From Larix kaempferi (lineage: Eukaryota > Streptophyta > Pinopsida > Pinales > Pinaceae), in assembly GCA_027924585.1 (NCBI GenBank), contig BSBM01000307.1, positions 10,004,001 to 10,068,000 on the forward strand: a stretch of 64,000 nt of DNA, read 5' to 3'. The translations under genes were made by a program, and so were the position numbers. Below, piece by piece: positions 1 through 11,556 of this stretch. The number at the start of each line of letters is the position of its first letter. Position 1 is the first letter of the stretch. The notes beneath the pieces are model-generated. The model was not told the DNA's origin, made no database searches, and saw only the letters and a list, made by a program, of their open reading frames with translations.

Positions 1-587
1 GTTTCTAGTGTAACTCTGAACTTTTCGATCCACAGGGTCTGAAACTTTTTCTTGTGATAACCCAACCTGTCATCTTTCCAACCCCATAGTTCTGACCTCA
101 AATGGATTCTCTCAAAGAGAGTTATGCCAAGTGTCTCAACGTTACCTGTTTATGGGATAAAACAGGAAAATGAACTTGTACAGTGTGCCACATGTCACTA
201 GTTCAGTTTCTGCCTCTGAAAACGTTACCTAAGAAATTACAGTCCGTGCACTACCTGTCACATTTTAGTAAATTTCATTTGGAGCTTCCTATCCCAAATT
301 ATGACCTTTTTTCCAAGGTGACCTGTTTATGACTGAGATCTGGAAGAGGTAGAAACCCTATATTGTACAGATCATAAATCACAAAGTACAACGAATTAGA
401 GGTTTTCCTTTGGACACAAGGTACATGGGGATGTTAGATTCACCTTGTACAATTTTCAGACCCTGAAACCTCGCTGAAATTTATTTATAGCGAAAGTTCT
501 ACGATGACTGGTTTTTGCTATATCAATCCCTATCTTCACAATTGCAACAAGTGTCATACATGCCATACCATGCCTTCTTTCAGGCTA

Positions 588-599
588 GCTCTGATACCA
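588..599 (-). other. Primer-binding site, initiator-Met tRNA type
   Basis: On the minus strand the site reads TGGTATCAGAGC, the standard plant LTR-element PBS complementary to the 3' end of initiator methionine tRNA. It directly abuts the LTR start at 600, which fixes the element's orientation. Confidence 0.85.
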
Positions 600-1253
600 T
601 GTTAATTTTTCAGAATTTACTTCAATCTAATCTAGGATCTTAACTGAGAGAACAACATGTACAACATATCAATCATGGACATAATAATGCAAGCACACAA
701 GAGACACAGAGTTTACTTGGGGAAAACCATAAAGCTGAAAAACCCCAATAAATTCCTCAGAGATAGATAGAGCAATGATACAACCCAAGCATAAGAGATA
801 GACATCTCCTAGCAACAACTTCTCCCGAGAGTGTGAAAGAGAATAGAATGATGAAATAGAGTGCCTCCCGCACTCTATTTATACTTGACTTGACTTGCCT
901 AATAACCTTTACTAGGTCGGACTTAACTTAACCACATAACATAATGCTGACTAGGCCGACACCCAATAGGGTGGTCTAATAACCCTTTGAACCACATGGC
1001 CGACCCCTAATACGGTGGTCTAATAACCCTTCGACCCACATGACTTATACAGGGCCGACCCCAACAAGGTGGTCTAATAACCCATCAAGTATAAGTTACA
1101 ACACTTACAATATAAATGACGACACTTCCGTATAGAGGAATAATAACATCTCTATAGGAATAAAAACACTTCCGTCTAGAGGAATAATACCATCTCTTTA
1201 GGAGTACAATATACATATATGAAATACATTCCAAATTTACATATACATCAACA
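600..1253 (-). repeat. 5' LTR of the left-edge Copia-type element
   Basis: The LTR starts TGTTAATTTT and ends CATCAACA on the plus strand, giving TG...CA termini. It resembles the LTRs at 17398-18003 and 24004-24609 (shared acacaagagacacagag-type segment, repeated ggccgaccc...ggtggtctaataaccc blocks, cacatctc/cacttcc segments) but is clearly a different subfamily. The five bases after it are cttat, the candidate target duplication. Confidence 0.7.
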
Positions 1254-1455
1254 CTTATTAGGATCAAAATAAAATTTCCTTTTTCTTTCTTTTTCTTTTT
1301 CTTTTCTTTTCTTTGTTTTTTTTTTTTAAAGGGTTGCGTCCAAGGAGGATTTTCACAATCCATTTTTCTTCTTTCTTTCTTTTTTCTTTTTTTAGGGTTG
1401 CGTCCAAGGGGGATTTTCACAGTCCATTTTTTTTCTTTTTTCTTTTTTTTCTTTT
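1254..1455 (-). other. Purine-rich (minus strand) tract 3' of integrase
   Basis: Long ct-rich runs on the plus strand (A/G-rich on the element's sense strand) flank two copies of a 32-bp segment starting gggttgcgtccaagg at 1331 and 1395 (64-bp spacing, two mismatches). It follows the integrase stop and may be a duplicated polypurine-tract or 3'-untranslated region. The lysine-rich open frame through it is a composition artefact. Confidence 0.5.
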
Positions 1456-2420
1456 TTATTCTTCAGAGTTCGAGATGGTAATCTCAAAGTCTTTAGTACA
1501 CCAGCAGGAAGAAATATTGCGGATGAACGCCTCTTTGCACAATGGTTTCTTATATGGCCTTAGTCGGTGACCATTGGCCATAAGAAGGATTCCCTCACCA
1601 TCAATGGTTCTGAGTCGTACTGTACCATTATAAAAAATTGTTTCGATCTCATATGGTCCCATCCAACGAGTGTGAAGTTTCCCTTTGAACTTTTTGAACC
1701 TGGAGTTGTAGAGAAGATCCCAGTCACCCTCTTGAAAATACTGAGTTTTGATGAATTGATCATGCCACTTGGTTCGTTGTTGCTGCATAATGGTTGTACG
1801 TTCTATGGCAGCCAGCCGCAATTCATCAAGCTCATTAAGCTGTTGCATGTGGGTATGTTGGGCATGTGATAAATCCATGCCTAATTGAAATGCAGTTCTT
1901 AATATTTCAATCTCAACTTCAATTGGCAGGGTGACTTGCTTGCTATAAACTAATTGATAAGGATTCAAACATGTGGTACTTCTCCATGTTTTTTTGTAGG
2001 CCCATAAGGCTTCAGGAAGCCTATCATCCCAATCCCTTTGATGGTTGAACAGTCTTTGTGAGCACTGATTCCATAATTATGTTTGTACCTTTAACTTTCC
2101 CATTAGCCTGAGGGTGATATGGTGAAGTTATTATGTGCTTGATTTGGTACTATGTTGTAAGAGCTTTGATGGGTTTAGATGTAAATTGCGATCCTCCATC
2201 AGTAACAATTTCGCTCGGAACTCCAAACCTTGTGAAAATATCTACATATAGAAAGTCTGAAACTGCCTGCTCTATTGCCCTTGGAAGTGCCCTTGCCTCC
2301 ACCCATTTAGTCACATAATATGTGCATACTAGGATATATGATTTCTGCCTGGATGGAGGTTTGATAGGGCCAACAAAATCCAATGCCCATTTCTCAAATG
2401 GTTCCACCACAAGCTGAGCC
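1456..2420 (-). pseudogene. Integrase core and C-terminal domain, Athila-like element
   Basis: The core begins in 2150-2410 with KWALDFVGPIKPPSRQK and VPSEIVTDGGSQF. It continues in another frame through an [11 protein letters not shown] segment near 2100. The C-terminal part (1456-1968) has MNPYQLVYSKQVTLPIE, the FQEGDWDLLYNSRFKKFKGK strand segment and LHTRWMGPYEI, typical of gypsy integrases that would insert the DNA copy. No chromodomain follows. At least one frameshift near 1970-2150 and stops make it non-functional. The domain order and close match to the copy at 44772-45758 make the family call secure. Confidence 0.8.
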
Positions 2421-2701
2421 TAAAGTGGCATTTTGTCTGACTATAGTGGCTGGCCCATTCTTTGACAGCTATCACAGCTCCGGACATACTCTCGGGCATC
2501 TTTAAATATTGTAGGCTAGTAATAGCCCAGTTGTAGGATTTTGTGGGTTGTTCATTTGTCAGCAAAGTGCTTCCCACATGGGCCATCATGACAGGTTCTC
2601 GGGATGGGATAAATTTCATCTTCACGACCACATCGATGGATCACCAAGTCTGTCCCTGTATAAAACAAATAGCCATCAATCCATGAAAATATGTTGTTGC
2701 G

Positions 2702-4090
2702 CTACACAATCCTTTTCTTTTCTTTTGATGTCATATGCCCCGTAAGTCTTCCTGCAACCAAATAATTTGCTACATCTGTAAACCAAGGAACATTAGTAGA
2801 AATAGCAAACAAATGTTCATTTGGGAAAGCATCATCCACCAGTTGAGATTCTTCATTAATAGTTATTCTTGAAAGAAAATCAGCAACCACATTAGTTTTA
2901 CCTGGCCTATCCATTATTGAAATGTCAAATTCCTGTAGCAACAACAGCCACTGAGTGACTCTGCCATTTGTGATAGGTTTGTTCATGAGGTATTTAATAG
3001 CAGAGTGGTCAATGTGGACAATCACTGGGTATCCTTTAATGTAATGGCGGAATTTATTTATAGCATAAATGACTTCCACGAATTCTTTCTCGGTCACTGT
3101 ATAATTAAGTTCTGCAGCGGTCCAATTTTTACTAATAAAATATATGGCATAAGGTTTTTGATCTTCCTGTTGGCCTAGGACTCCTCCTATGGCAGCATTA
3201 GAGGCATTTGTAGATATTAGGAAAGGTAAGGACCAAATTGGTTCCTGTAGGATGGGTACTGTAGAGACTTTTTGTTTTAATGTTTCCCATGCCAATTGGC
3301 AAGCTTCTGACCACTCAAATTGTTTATTTTTGGACATAAGCAAGAATAAAGGATTTGCAATCTTTGAAAATTTTTGAACAAATCTTCTATAATAACCTGC
3401 ATATCCAATAAAACTGCGTACCTCTTTTTGTGTGCATGGAACTGGTAAATTAAGGATCACCTGAATCTTTGTTGGGTCTACTTTGATGCCATCGGGAGAT
3501 ATAAGATGACCCAGAATGATGCCTTGAGTGAGCATCATTCTGCATTTTTCACTGCTGAGATAGAGATTCACTTCCTTGCATCGTGTAAGTACTTTGTCCA
3601 GATTACTCAAAGCTTCTACAAAATATTCATCATGAGAGGTAAAGTCATCCATAAAAACTTCCATAGTGTCATGAATAAGATCGGAAAAGATGCTAAGAAC
3701 ATCTCGTTGAAATGTGGCAGGAGCATTGCATAACCTGAAAGGTAACAAGCGGTATGCAAAGGTACCCCATGGGCATGTGAATGTCATTTTCTCTTGATCC
3801 TCTGGTGCTATCCTGATCTGATTATACCCACTGAAGCCATCCATAAAAGAGAAATACTTTTTTCCTGCTAGCATGTCCAACACCTGATCAATGAAAGGTA
3901 ATGGAAAATGGTCCTTATGTGTAGATTTGTTTAATTCCCTGTAATCAACACAAATACGCCACTTTCCATTCTTCTTAGGAACTAAGACCAGTGGATACAC
4001 ACACTTGTTGTCGGAGATGGGATAAATAAAATTTGCAGCTAGTAACTTTTGAAGTTCTTCTTTGACCACCTCTCTGAGTGCCGGATTCAT
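2702..4090 (-). pseudogene. Reverse transcriptase and RNase H, Athila-like element
   Basis: This 462-codon segment is open throughout. The RT part shows NGKWRICVDYRELNKSTHKD, FPLPFIDQVLD, FMDGFSGYNQI, FTCPWGTFAYRLLPF and the catalytic box FMDDF (Phe in place of the usual Tyr, common in plant gypsy elements). The connection domain has HLISPDGIKVDPTKI and FIGYAGYYRRFV. RNase H follows with ISTNASNAAIGGVLGQQ, YTVTEKEFVEVIYAINKFRHY and IDHSAIKYLM; the first catalytic Asp is Asn here (STNAS for STDAS). It would copy genomic RNA into DNA within the particle. It is a fragment of a broken polyprotein, not an independent gene. Confidence 0.88.
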
Positions 4091-4237
4091 CCTACGCTAA
4101 GGTTTCCTGATAGGTCTACAATCATTTTTGGTGTAGATATAATGTGTGCACAATTCAAGATGGAGACCTTTCATGTCACTATAATCCCAAGAAAATGTAG
4201 TTTTATGTTTCTTTAATACCGAGGTAAGCATTTCTGT

Positions 4238-5071
4238 TTACCGCAACGACAAGGTGGAACTGATCTTTAAAGTCTTGCCAGGTTCAATTTCCACTTCCCT
4301 AATCGCAGAGTCAACGTGGAGTGTAGGATTAGTATCAGGTGCCATTGATGAACTTGGGATGCCGTCACTCTGTTGGGTAGCGCAAACTGAACTAAATGAT
4401 TCCATAAAATCTCCTGAAGGACTAGAATTGATAAATTTACTGAGCAAGTCATCCTCAGTTGGTGGTTTCGCTGCCATTGATTGTTCAATCATGTAAAGTT
4501 GTAGAGTTTCATCTACTTGCTCCTCTTCCTCTTCTTTTGGACACAAAGGGAGTTCTTTTTGTATCGTTGGTTTGGCAGGGGGATACAAAGTGAGTTCTTT
4601 AACAGCATTACCATGAGATATGTGCATGTTTCCATATCGACAGCCAATATAAGCATCCGTTGTGGCCAACCATGGTCGACCCAGAATTAGGGGATAACCT
4701 CCCAAGTTTGATTTTGTCTATAAAACCATAAAATACACCGGGTATTCCCATGAGTCTACTGAAATAACAAGATCTTCTATAATGCCATCTAGTTTTACAG
4801 GAGATTGGTCAACCAGCTCTTAAATAGTAGAAGTTTGCCAAAGGTTTGTGATTCCCAATCTATCCATTGTATGTTTAGTCATGACATTAATAGCTGCTCC
4901 CAAATCAATCAATGTATTAGAGAGAGAAATGCCATTGATTTGTACTTTGACAACGGGACTACCAGGGTGAGAGTACTTAGCAGTAAGAGTGTTACCCATC
5001 ATTAATTCCTCCAAATCTCCTATCACATGAACTGTTGGGGGGTCTTTTCTCTTTCTTCCTAGTTTCTTCAA
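4238..5071 (-). pseudogene. Aspartic protease region, Athila-like element
   Basis: The N-terminal part (4820-5071) carries LIDLGAAINVMTKHTMDRLG. The catalytic triad is D-L-G, not D-S/T-G, as in other plant Athila-type proteases. The second part (4238-4705) has GGYPLILGRPWLATTDAYIG, the conserved hydrophobic-hydrophobic-Gly-Arg segment that closes the fold. The two parts are separated by stops near 4700-4820. The enzyme would cleave the gag-pol precursor. The acidic stretch PKEEEEEQVDETLQ leads into RT. Confidence 0.75.
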
Positions 5072-5154
5072 ACATAACTCTCTAACAACTTTGGAGTAAA
5101 TGGGATGTCTTTAATGGCTTGAAAGAGTGGAATCTTCACGCAGACATTTCGTAA

Positions 5155-6065
5155 TTATCCGAGGAGATCAAATTTTGATTGAAGCATAAGTTTATCTATG
5201 ATTAAGCACTCGGGATATGGTGGAGGTTGTTGTTTCTCTGTTTGTGGTGATTTCCTGGGTGGGATGGGTGGGATGGGTGGGAAATTATATTCAGATCGAA
5301 CTGGTGTCTCTTCATATTGGACTGGTAAGATTTCTAGTGTCTCCTCATCTTCTTCCTCTATAATTATAGGAGAGGTAGTTTTATTAACTTTTTTGCTAGA
5401 GTGTAATTGGATGTCGTGGAAGTCCACTATGGAGATGGAATAGGCTAGATAATTTGGTAATTCAACAGCTATTACAGGTTTTCCAACCTTATTATTAGGG
5501 TTAGGAGCGGGTTGTGCAGGAAGAAGTGGTTTGGGAGGTGGATTGTTCAATGGAAAGGTTAACTGGGGTTGTGGAAGAGGCTGCATTAATGGTTGTGTTG
5601 GTGCAAATGGGAATTGAGGATTCTGTACTTGAGGGGGCAGATGCTGAATTTGTTGTTGATTCCCAAAACTTGAATTCCTCCAGTTTGATTGCTAAGGGCT
5701 ACTTTGTGGATATGAAGGTGCCCATGCTTGTTGAGGCATAGGTGGGTACCAGGGATGAGAATTTTGTTGGACTTGTGGAGCTAGTGGAACTTGTGACTGG
5801 TGTATTTGAGCATTATTCCAATAAGGATTAAATGTTTGCATATGATCTAGTACTGTACCTGAAGGTCAGGGTTTCCATGGGAGCTTTTGAGATATAAAAC
5901 AAACAGGTTCTGCTTCCGTCCCTGCTTCCTCATATATAGCCTTGAGTCCTGGCAGCGAAGGGCCGTCTTTCATACGATGCTCCTAGTCGCATAGAAGACA
6001 GATTTCCACTCTGTCTAATGGGCAGTTCTTGAGAGGGTGTCTCTTTCTGCACTTAGGACAAAAAA
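5155..6065 (-). pseudogene. gag C-terminal/linker region with CPKC zinc motif
   Basis: Reading leftward from about 6065 the minus strand encodes a Cys/His-rich segment (FCPKCRKRHPLKNCPLD) matching the nucleocapsid-like region of the right copy at 49044-49445, then a proline/glutamine-rich spacer (5155-5586: QPLPQPQLTFPLNNPPPKP, PPIPPIPPRKSPQ) leading to the protease. Frames change between the pieces. The low-complexity proline tract also produces spurious open frames on the opposite strand. Confidence 0.6.
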
Positions 6066-6365
6066 TGGCCAAGGCTCAATCTTCCTCCTCCTGCCTTTTC
6101 TTTGCTTGAAGTGCATCTAACTGAGAGCTCAGGGAACTAAGTATGTCAGTCTTAAAACCCTACAAGAGGTTTCCAATCTCCATCCTTGAAACTCCTTCTC
6201 TTGAAGTCTTGGTGGTCTTTTTTACTGTATCTCGAATCCCTCTTCTTGATATGGAGGCATTCCTTGAATACCTTCTGCAGAGGTCACATATTTCTACATA
6301 TTTTAGTAGGGATGCATCCCCTACACCCATCAAATTCATCAATCAATGCAATCATCTCTGATTCC

Positions 6366-6774
6366 TCATAAGAGCATAATTTTCAATGTATCATCATTTA
6401 ACCCATTCTGTCTTGATCTTTGTAAATTATATTGGAATCTCTCCACATAGTCTTCTAGGTTCTCGTCCTCTTGCTGGATCATTTTAAAGATTTCTTCCTT
6501 TTGATCCTTATCCTTGCAATATTCTTGATACTTATCAAGGAAGGCCTTCTTCACTTGATCCCAATTCAATATAATGTCTCCTCCCAGCCCCATAAACCAC
6601 CTTAGAGCTTGGCTTTTCAATGTGGCTGGAAAAAAATTTAGCTTCTGGTGATTTGTAACATCATCGTAGCTCTTGCAGAGGACGTCGAATTCAAACAAAA
6701 ATGTGTCCAGGTCCTCACTTTCCATACCATGAAAATTGGGCAATGCCAAATGTGTAATATTCTTCATCTAGTTT
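6366..6774 (-). pseudogene. gag capsid domain, 3' part (split by solo LTR)
   Basis: The protein contains LALPNFHGMESEDLDTFLFE, LKSQALRWFMGLGGDIILNW, FLDKYQEYCKDKDQKEE and a final LQRSRQNGLNDDTLKIMLL. This is the retrotransposon gag (capsid) domain, closely matching the right copy at 49539-50117. The open frame is interrupted at its N-terminal side by the insertion at 6780-8547 and resumes at 8553. Capsid would assemble the cytoplasmic virus-like particle. Confidence 0.8.
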
Positions 6775-6779
6775 GCAAG

Positions 6780-8547
6780 TGTAATATCCCTTTTTCAATT
6801 TTTATTAAAATGCCCAATTTTCCACTTTTTTTCCCAATTTCGACCTTTGATTAGTTTTACTGTTTTGACCTCCAAATCAACCCAAATGCTCCCAAATGTT
6901 CTGTAGGAGTGTATGAATGGTATTTAGACTTGAATATAAGGTTCAGGGATGTTTTATGGCCCTCCAAATACTGCTGCAAACTTGATTTGTATTCTGATCA
7001 ATATATGTAATTTTTACTAGTAATTTGTGCATAAAATCCCCCTCGGGTAACACTGCAAATGGCCTTCCAAATGCCTCCAAACTCCCACAAATTTATGAAC
7101 AGAGGTATATAATGTGTTAAGTATGTGATTAAGGTTTCATATGCACCATTAATTGATTTTTAATACTGTTCTAACTCTCTCACATTCAACAGCAAAAATC
7201 CCCAATTCGACCCTTGGGGAAATGACACTATTTCACCTCCCAATACAACTAAACTGAGTAAAAATGCTTCAAATGCTCAAGTACAGTACATGAAACTTGT
7301 AGAATACATCCATGGCAATATATTTATCACAAATATATCATATAATCATCCATACATTCGAAATCATCATCAATACATTGGCTCACAACAAGGTAGTGGG
7401 GAAATGGCATTGTTCTTCCATTAAAAATGAGATTTATACATTTCTACTTGGAATTTCGACCTGAAACTTTTTGGAGATGAAGAACAGAGTATTTAATTCA
7501 TATTAAAAAATAAATGGGGCATTAGAAGCTCCCCCAAAGAGTACAATATCTCACCAAAAACGCCCTCCCTCAAGGAGCACGAATATGCCTTCAAAACTAA
7601 AAACGGTGGAGAGAAAGTGCTGCACTAAACCAAACCATGAAACTTACTGTAGCTGCTACCTGAAAATACAAACTCCATTAAAGCACCATGAAAGACCTGA
7701 GTGACCTCTCCAAACACCAACTTGGATGGGAATCTTTCACCCTCGAAATTGGCTAAGGCAAGAAACTAGTCATCCACTAGCTCTCTCTTCACAAATGCAA
7801 TTTTTCTCAAATCATCAAAATCCATTCTCATACTTTATTTCTACATTTTATAACCAACATTAGCCTTCAAGGGGTCGAAATCCTCTCAATAGATTCAATA
7901 ATTTTCCATTTAGAAAATATTCCTCATTTGCCACTTGTCTCCTAGTTCCAACCTTCCATCTTCTCCCAAATTCGAATTTGAGTATCTTTAGATTCCTCCA
8001 ACTCCATGAGCGCCTTCTTGAGCCTATTTTTGGGGCTTACATGTCATAATGGTCAGGTGTAAGAATTCAGGTCTGAATTTTGTCATAAAATGTCATAGAT
8101 GCTTCATTATTGTTGTCATAAAACTAGGGAATCTAGCCCATGTGTCCACTAGTCTCCAATTTGACTCTTCCTCTCCCATGGAGGTTACTATTCCTTCCCA
8201 TTTCGACCTAATATGCTAAATTCCATGTGTTATGACTTACCAACTCACCCAAGAGTGTTCACCTTCCCATGAATTCGAATGGGCAAGAGAGAGCTGCCAT
8301 GTGTCATTGAAAAATCAAGCTAGTGTGGGTCCCACCACCTCCATATGTCTCCGAAACCACTTGCCACCTAGAATTTCTCTTGAATTTATTTATTCATCAT
8401 ATTTATTAAATTCTTGAACCCTTCTAATGTCTAAATATCATTTATTAGTTTCCTTATTACCATCCCACATGTGCCCATCCAACCTAGGAAACTAGTAGGA
8501 TTGATGGGATTGTCTTACTATGCACTTATTTGAATGGGGACATTACA
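6780..8547. mobile_element. Solo LTR (1768 bp) inserted in gag, target duplication GCAAG
   Basis: The insert begins TGTAATATCCC and ends GGGGACATTACA, an imperfect terminal inverted repeat with TG...CA ends. It is flanked by perfect GCAAG copies (6775-6779 and 8548-8552). Removing it restores the gag segment of the Athila-like element. There is no PBS, PPT or long open frame inside, so it is best explained as a solo LTR left after LTR-LTR recombination. The parent family is not otherwise present in the window. A short non-autonomous element without recognisable internal parts is the alternative. Confidence 0.75.
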
Positions 8548-8552
8548 GCAAG

Positions 8553-9085
8553 TGTAGATCTGAAATTTCTAATTGGAAATTCGAAAGTAATTGTTCCGGT
8601 ACTTGATTCTCCATTTGTATTTCCTCGGTTTGTCTACTCCCTATTGGGAATGTGCTCTCCGTTGCCATCCATATTCACTATAAAATCTTCAAATGTAGTT
8701 GATCCGGCTGACAACGGAGATTCAACAAACAATTTTCCTCACTCCCTTGATTGTTAACACTGAGTTGATTAAGAAGTCCTCCTTCTTGAACAAACTCTTC
8801 TTCTCGAGTGGATTTTGTCACTGGCAGATCATTCTCAGCATGCGTGGGTAAGACCGTTCTGTTGGTGGACGTGGTAGAATTCTCAGGCCTTTCAATCTCT
8901 TGCTTAGAAATGTTGGTAGAAGGTGACCTCCCTTGAACATGTCCTCATCTTATTGAACTTCCTGCACGGTTAGTACCTGGGGGGGTATCATATGTGTATA
9001 CAAGCCTACCCGTACTATCTCTTATTCTACGCATGAATAAATTGCATGATCCAGGATTCATAGGGACTTGCGGAGGGAAATATTC
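8553..9085 (-). pseudogene. gag N-terminal region (upstream of solo LTR)
   Basis: On the minus strand a frame starts near 9060 (MNPGSCNLFMRR...) and continues, with at least one stop near 8945, as a polar Thr/Ser/Glu-rich segment to the solo LTR. Just before the insertion the sequence parallels the EFPI segment upstream of the capsid in the right Athila-like copy. Its position directly 3' of the PBS is right for the gag N-terminus. Recognition is by position and weak similarity only. Confidence 0.45.
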
Positions 9086-9234
9086 TGACGAATTTGTCTT
9101 TGCGTCCGTCCCTCTTTCGAAATCACACCAAACTAACTTTTAGAAAGAAAGAAATACACAATCCACTCAAATAAAAGAAAAATCGCAACTACAGAACCAA
9201 AATAATCAATCAAAACTACAATGTCCTTGGCAGC

Positions 9235-9252
9235 TCCCCGACAATGGCACCA
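9235..9252 (-). other. Primer-binding site, tRNA-Asp type (left Athila-like element)
   Basis: The minus strand reads TGGTGCCATTGTCGGGGA. It differs at a few positions from the TGGCGCCGTTGCCGGGGA site of the right copy (50732-50749), which is the Asp-tRNA-complementary PBS characteristic of Athila elements. Three bases separate it from the LTR. Confidence 0.75.
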
Positions 9253-9255
9253 AAA

Positions 9256-10782
9256 TGACGATCTTTTTAATTCCCTTCTGATTGAATTGAAATAGAAATA
9301 GAAAGTTGTGCATAAATTATAAACCCAGGGCTACAAAGGCTTATGAGCTACTAGACAAAGTATATGCCAGACACTATAATTTGGATGATTTTAACATAGA
9401 GGAGATTGATGAATTACTGAACTAAAATTAAGATGCAACTGTTGGTGAATAGACTCCTAGAAAATTTCCAATTACAGAAAGAATCTTGCAATCAAACCAA
9501 AGCGCTTAACTATCAACCTTAAGAAATGTTCCGCTATGCTGTAACATTCTGCTATGCTACGGAAAGTAATCAACTTCTAACAACACTCTGTTATGCTACA
9601 AAAAGCAATAATCATCTAACTCTAATTTAGCAAGCTGAGAAATTCCTATGGAAATAATTCGATAAACCACAATTAAAATGAAGAAATTGGACAGGCGAGT
9701 TTAATTCTACAGTCTGCTTCTACCATTACGCACTAGCAACAAAATATGATAATGAGCTTAATTCATCCATTTATCATAGAAGTAATTCTAACTAAATGTT
9801 CAGTATCCATATATTCCCCTGTATTCACTAATGATAATAAGAATGATTATGCAATTCATTCGTATCACTACTCAACATTCACACTCAGCTATACTCGGCA
9901 CACCAAATCTGAATTCTAAACAATTAAATCAATCAACACTGCATCAAGCATTAAATTAATCAACATTAACAAAATGCATAAAGGAAAGAAATCCTACTTA
10001 TAATAGCACCTGTCACAGAAGGGGGCCCTACCTTCGGCAACAGGAGCTGAACAGCCACTCAGTCACACAAAATTGATCAACACATTCGAATCAGGTAAAG
10101 ATAGGTCTATATAAAAAAATATGATAGCAGTGTTCAATAGATCTTATGCAAATTGGTGGCTAACCCTTCTAAAAGAGTTTCCATGTTTTTATACATCAAT
10201 GCTCATGAAAGAAATATGAAAGATCGTGCAGTTACAATGGATTTCCCAATAAGGCCTATCTACGGATCCTCAAAGAAATCTCATGAGCCATTCCAGGAGC
10301 TTGTATCGTGGAAGGTGGAGATGATCCCAGAAATATCGGAGCGGTCAACTATGAGTCATCATATACCCGAAATACTAAGTTAGGTACAAAGTATTTGATC
10401 CCTGGATCAATTGCATCATCATCTATATGATGGGTAGGTGACCAAAGTGATGTAAGAAATACATCAGCTGGATACCCATCTGTTATAGCTCGAGACTGAG
10501 ATGCACGTCCTCCAACTCCCATAATTCCTTCGTTCTGCAACCTGTAGGTAAAATGATATTGAACCTAAAACACCACTCCTTTAGTAGGAAATAAATGGCA
10601 TCATAACTCTATCCAAATCATTAGCAATTGACAAATAACAAAGAGAACGAGATCAATCCTTACCAAGGCCAAAATGTGCCAAATGTGAGCAAGAGAGCAA
10701 ATGGTAATACCAGATCAGGTCAAAAAGGTTCATAAACAAGGTAAAATAAGGGAACAAAAAGGGTTATATGCACAACCCGTCA
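9256..10782 (-). repeat. 5' LTR of the left Athila-like element
   Basis: Termini are TGACG (9256) and CGTCA (10782), a perfect 5-bp inverted pair with TG...CA ends; the length of 1527 bp compares with 1461-1465 bp for the right copy. Landmarks occur in the same order in both families: a ggccctac/ggccctgg segment about 760 and 735 bp in, then a minus-strand TATA box at 10186-10194 (TATAAAAAC) about 930 bp in. The right border is inferred from the inverted termini because no second LTR is present to compare. Short open frames inside are not credible genes. Confidence 0.65.
10186..10194 (-). promoter_or_regulatory. Candidate LTR TATA box
   Basis: Minus-strand TATAAAAAC lies in the middle of the 1.5-kb LTR, at the position equivalent to TATAAAT in the right Athila-like LTRs. 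It would drive leftward transcription of the element. Confidence 0.4.
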
Positions 10783-11159
10783 CAAATCACTAAATGAATT
10801 GTTGTCTGTATAATATGATGGTCATATGAAGTTGAATGTCTTTAACCAACACCCCATTTGTTAACGAGGCCCGATATGATTTAACAAAGAACACAACATT
10901 GTTTTTATAGCCATTTTCTCTCTTGTGAACCATCAAATGTCCAACTAGTTGGCATTTTCAAGCAGTTTTCCTTGCTGTTATCTGTTGAATGATATTTTTC
11001 TTCATCTATAAACATCATGTCCATTTTTTATACATATCTCCATATTGGATAAGTACATCCTTGAATGAATTTTTGTATATGTGCAGTACTTCACCAACAT
11101 TATAATATGCATACATTGAGGAATTATAAATATTACTATGTTTGCATTACTCTCGACCT
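10783..11159. other. Unassigned sequence between two gypsy elements
   Basis: About 380 bp of AT-rich sequence between the Athila-like LTR and the first recognisable codons of the plus-strand gypsy protease. I see no open frame, repeat partner or regulatory motif that I can support. It may belong to the truncated 5' part of the plus-strand element. Confidence 0.4.
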
Positions 11160-11556
11160 CAAATAAATACAAAGTCTTCATTCCGACTTCGACGTCATAG
11201 AGATTGTTGATAACACCATTCCCTATCCAGTACTGTTGGGGATAGACTGGGCATTTTACAATCAAGCAATTATCAATTCCAAGAAGCGGACGATGTCATT
11301 CGAGAATCGTGAGATGAGAGTCATCGCACCTCTAGATCCTACGGAAGGACAGCGATACGTTGAACCAGCCAGAGATGAGTTTATGAAAGGGTGGGACAGC
11401 TTGTATAACATATTTGAGGATTATATTAATCCCACCACAAATGGAGAACTAGGATGGTGTAGTGTTAGTTCAGCATCATTAGATTCAGACAAGGCACTTG
11501 AGAATTGGAAAAACCTGTTACACGAAGTGTCGTTTAGGAGGTGCGCACGGGTAATG
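11160..11556 (+). pseudogene. Protease C-terminal fragment and protease-RT linker
   Basis: An open frame reads through YPVLLGIDWAFYNQAIIN, where LLGIDW is the gypsy protease terminal motif (equivalent to ILGRPW), followed by SKKRTMSFENREMRVIAPLD. The catalytic Asp region is absent upstream. The tail from about 11350 is a hydrophilic linker. The following stretch 11560-12010 stays partly open but has frameshifts and no motif that I recognise. Confidence 0.65.

Larger units (their letters stand above)
1..1253 (-). mobile_element. 5' end of a minus-strand Copia-type LTR element (partial)
   Basis: Positions 1-587 are untranslated leader similar to the leader of the nested element at about 23230-24003 (shared phrases such as cgaaagttctacgatgactg and ctgtttatgggataaaacag). 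A primer-binding site follows at 588-599 and an LTR at 600-1253. Because the PBS lies to the left of the LTR, the element reads right to left and its coding part is beyond the left edge. The 180-bp leader block present twice in the nested element occurs once here. The insertion is probably into the 3' region of the gypsy element that starts at 1254; the other target duplication lies outside the window. Confidence 0.75.
1254..10782 (-). mobile_element. Degenerate Athila-like Ty3/gypsy element (left copy)
   Basis: Reading right to left the order is LTR (10782-9256), tRNA-Asp-type PBS, gag, zinc-knuckle region, protease, reverse transcriptase/RNase H, integrase: gypsy order. Protein segments closely parallel the better-preserved element at 38326-52217. 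Several frameshifts and stops break the polyprotein and a solo LTR (6780-8547) splits gag. The 3' LTR is not present; the left Copia element appears inserted in the 3' region, so the remainder should lie off-window. Assignment to Athila rests on the PBS and on pol similarity, and is an inference. Confidence 0.75.

Noticed and set aside
1085-1420. Lysine-rich open frame on the minus strand
   Set aside because: Arises from long purine runs on that strand; no start context, domain or partner, and it crosses the LTR border at 1253.
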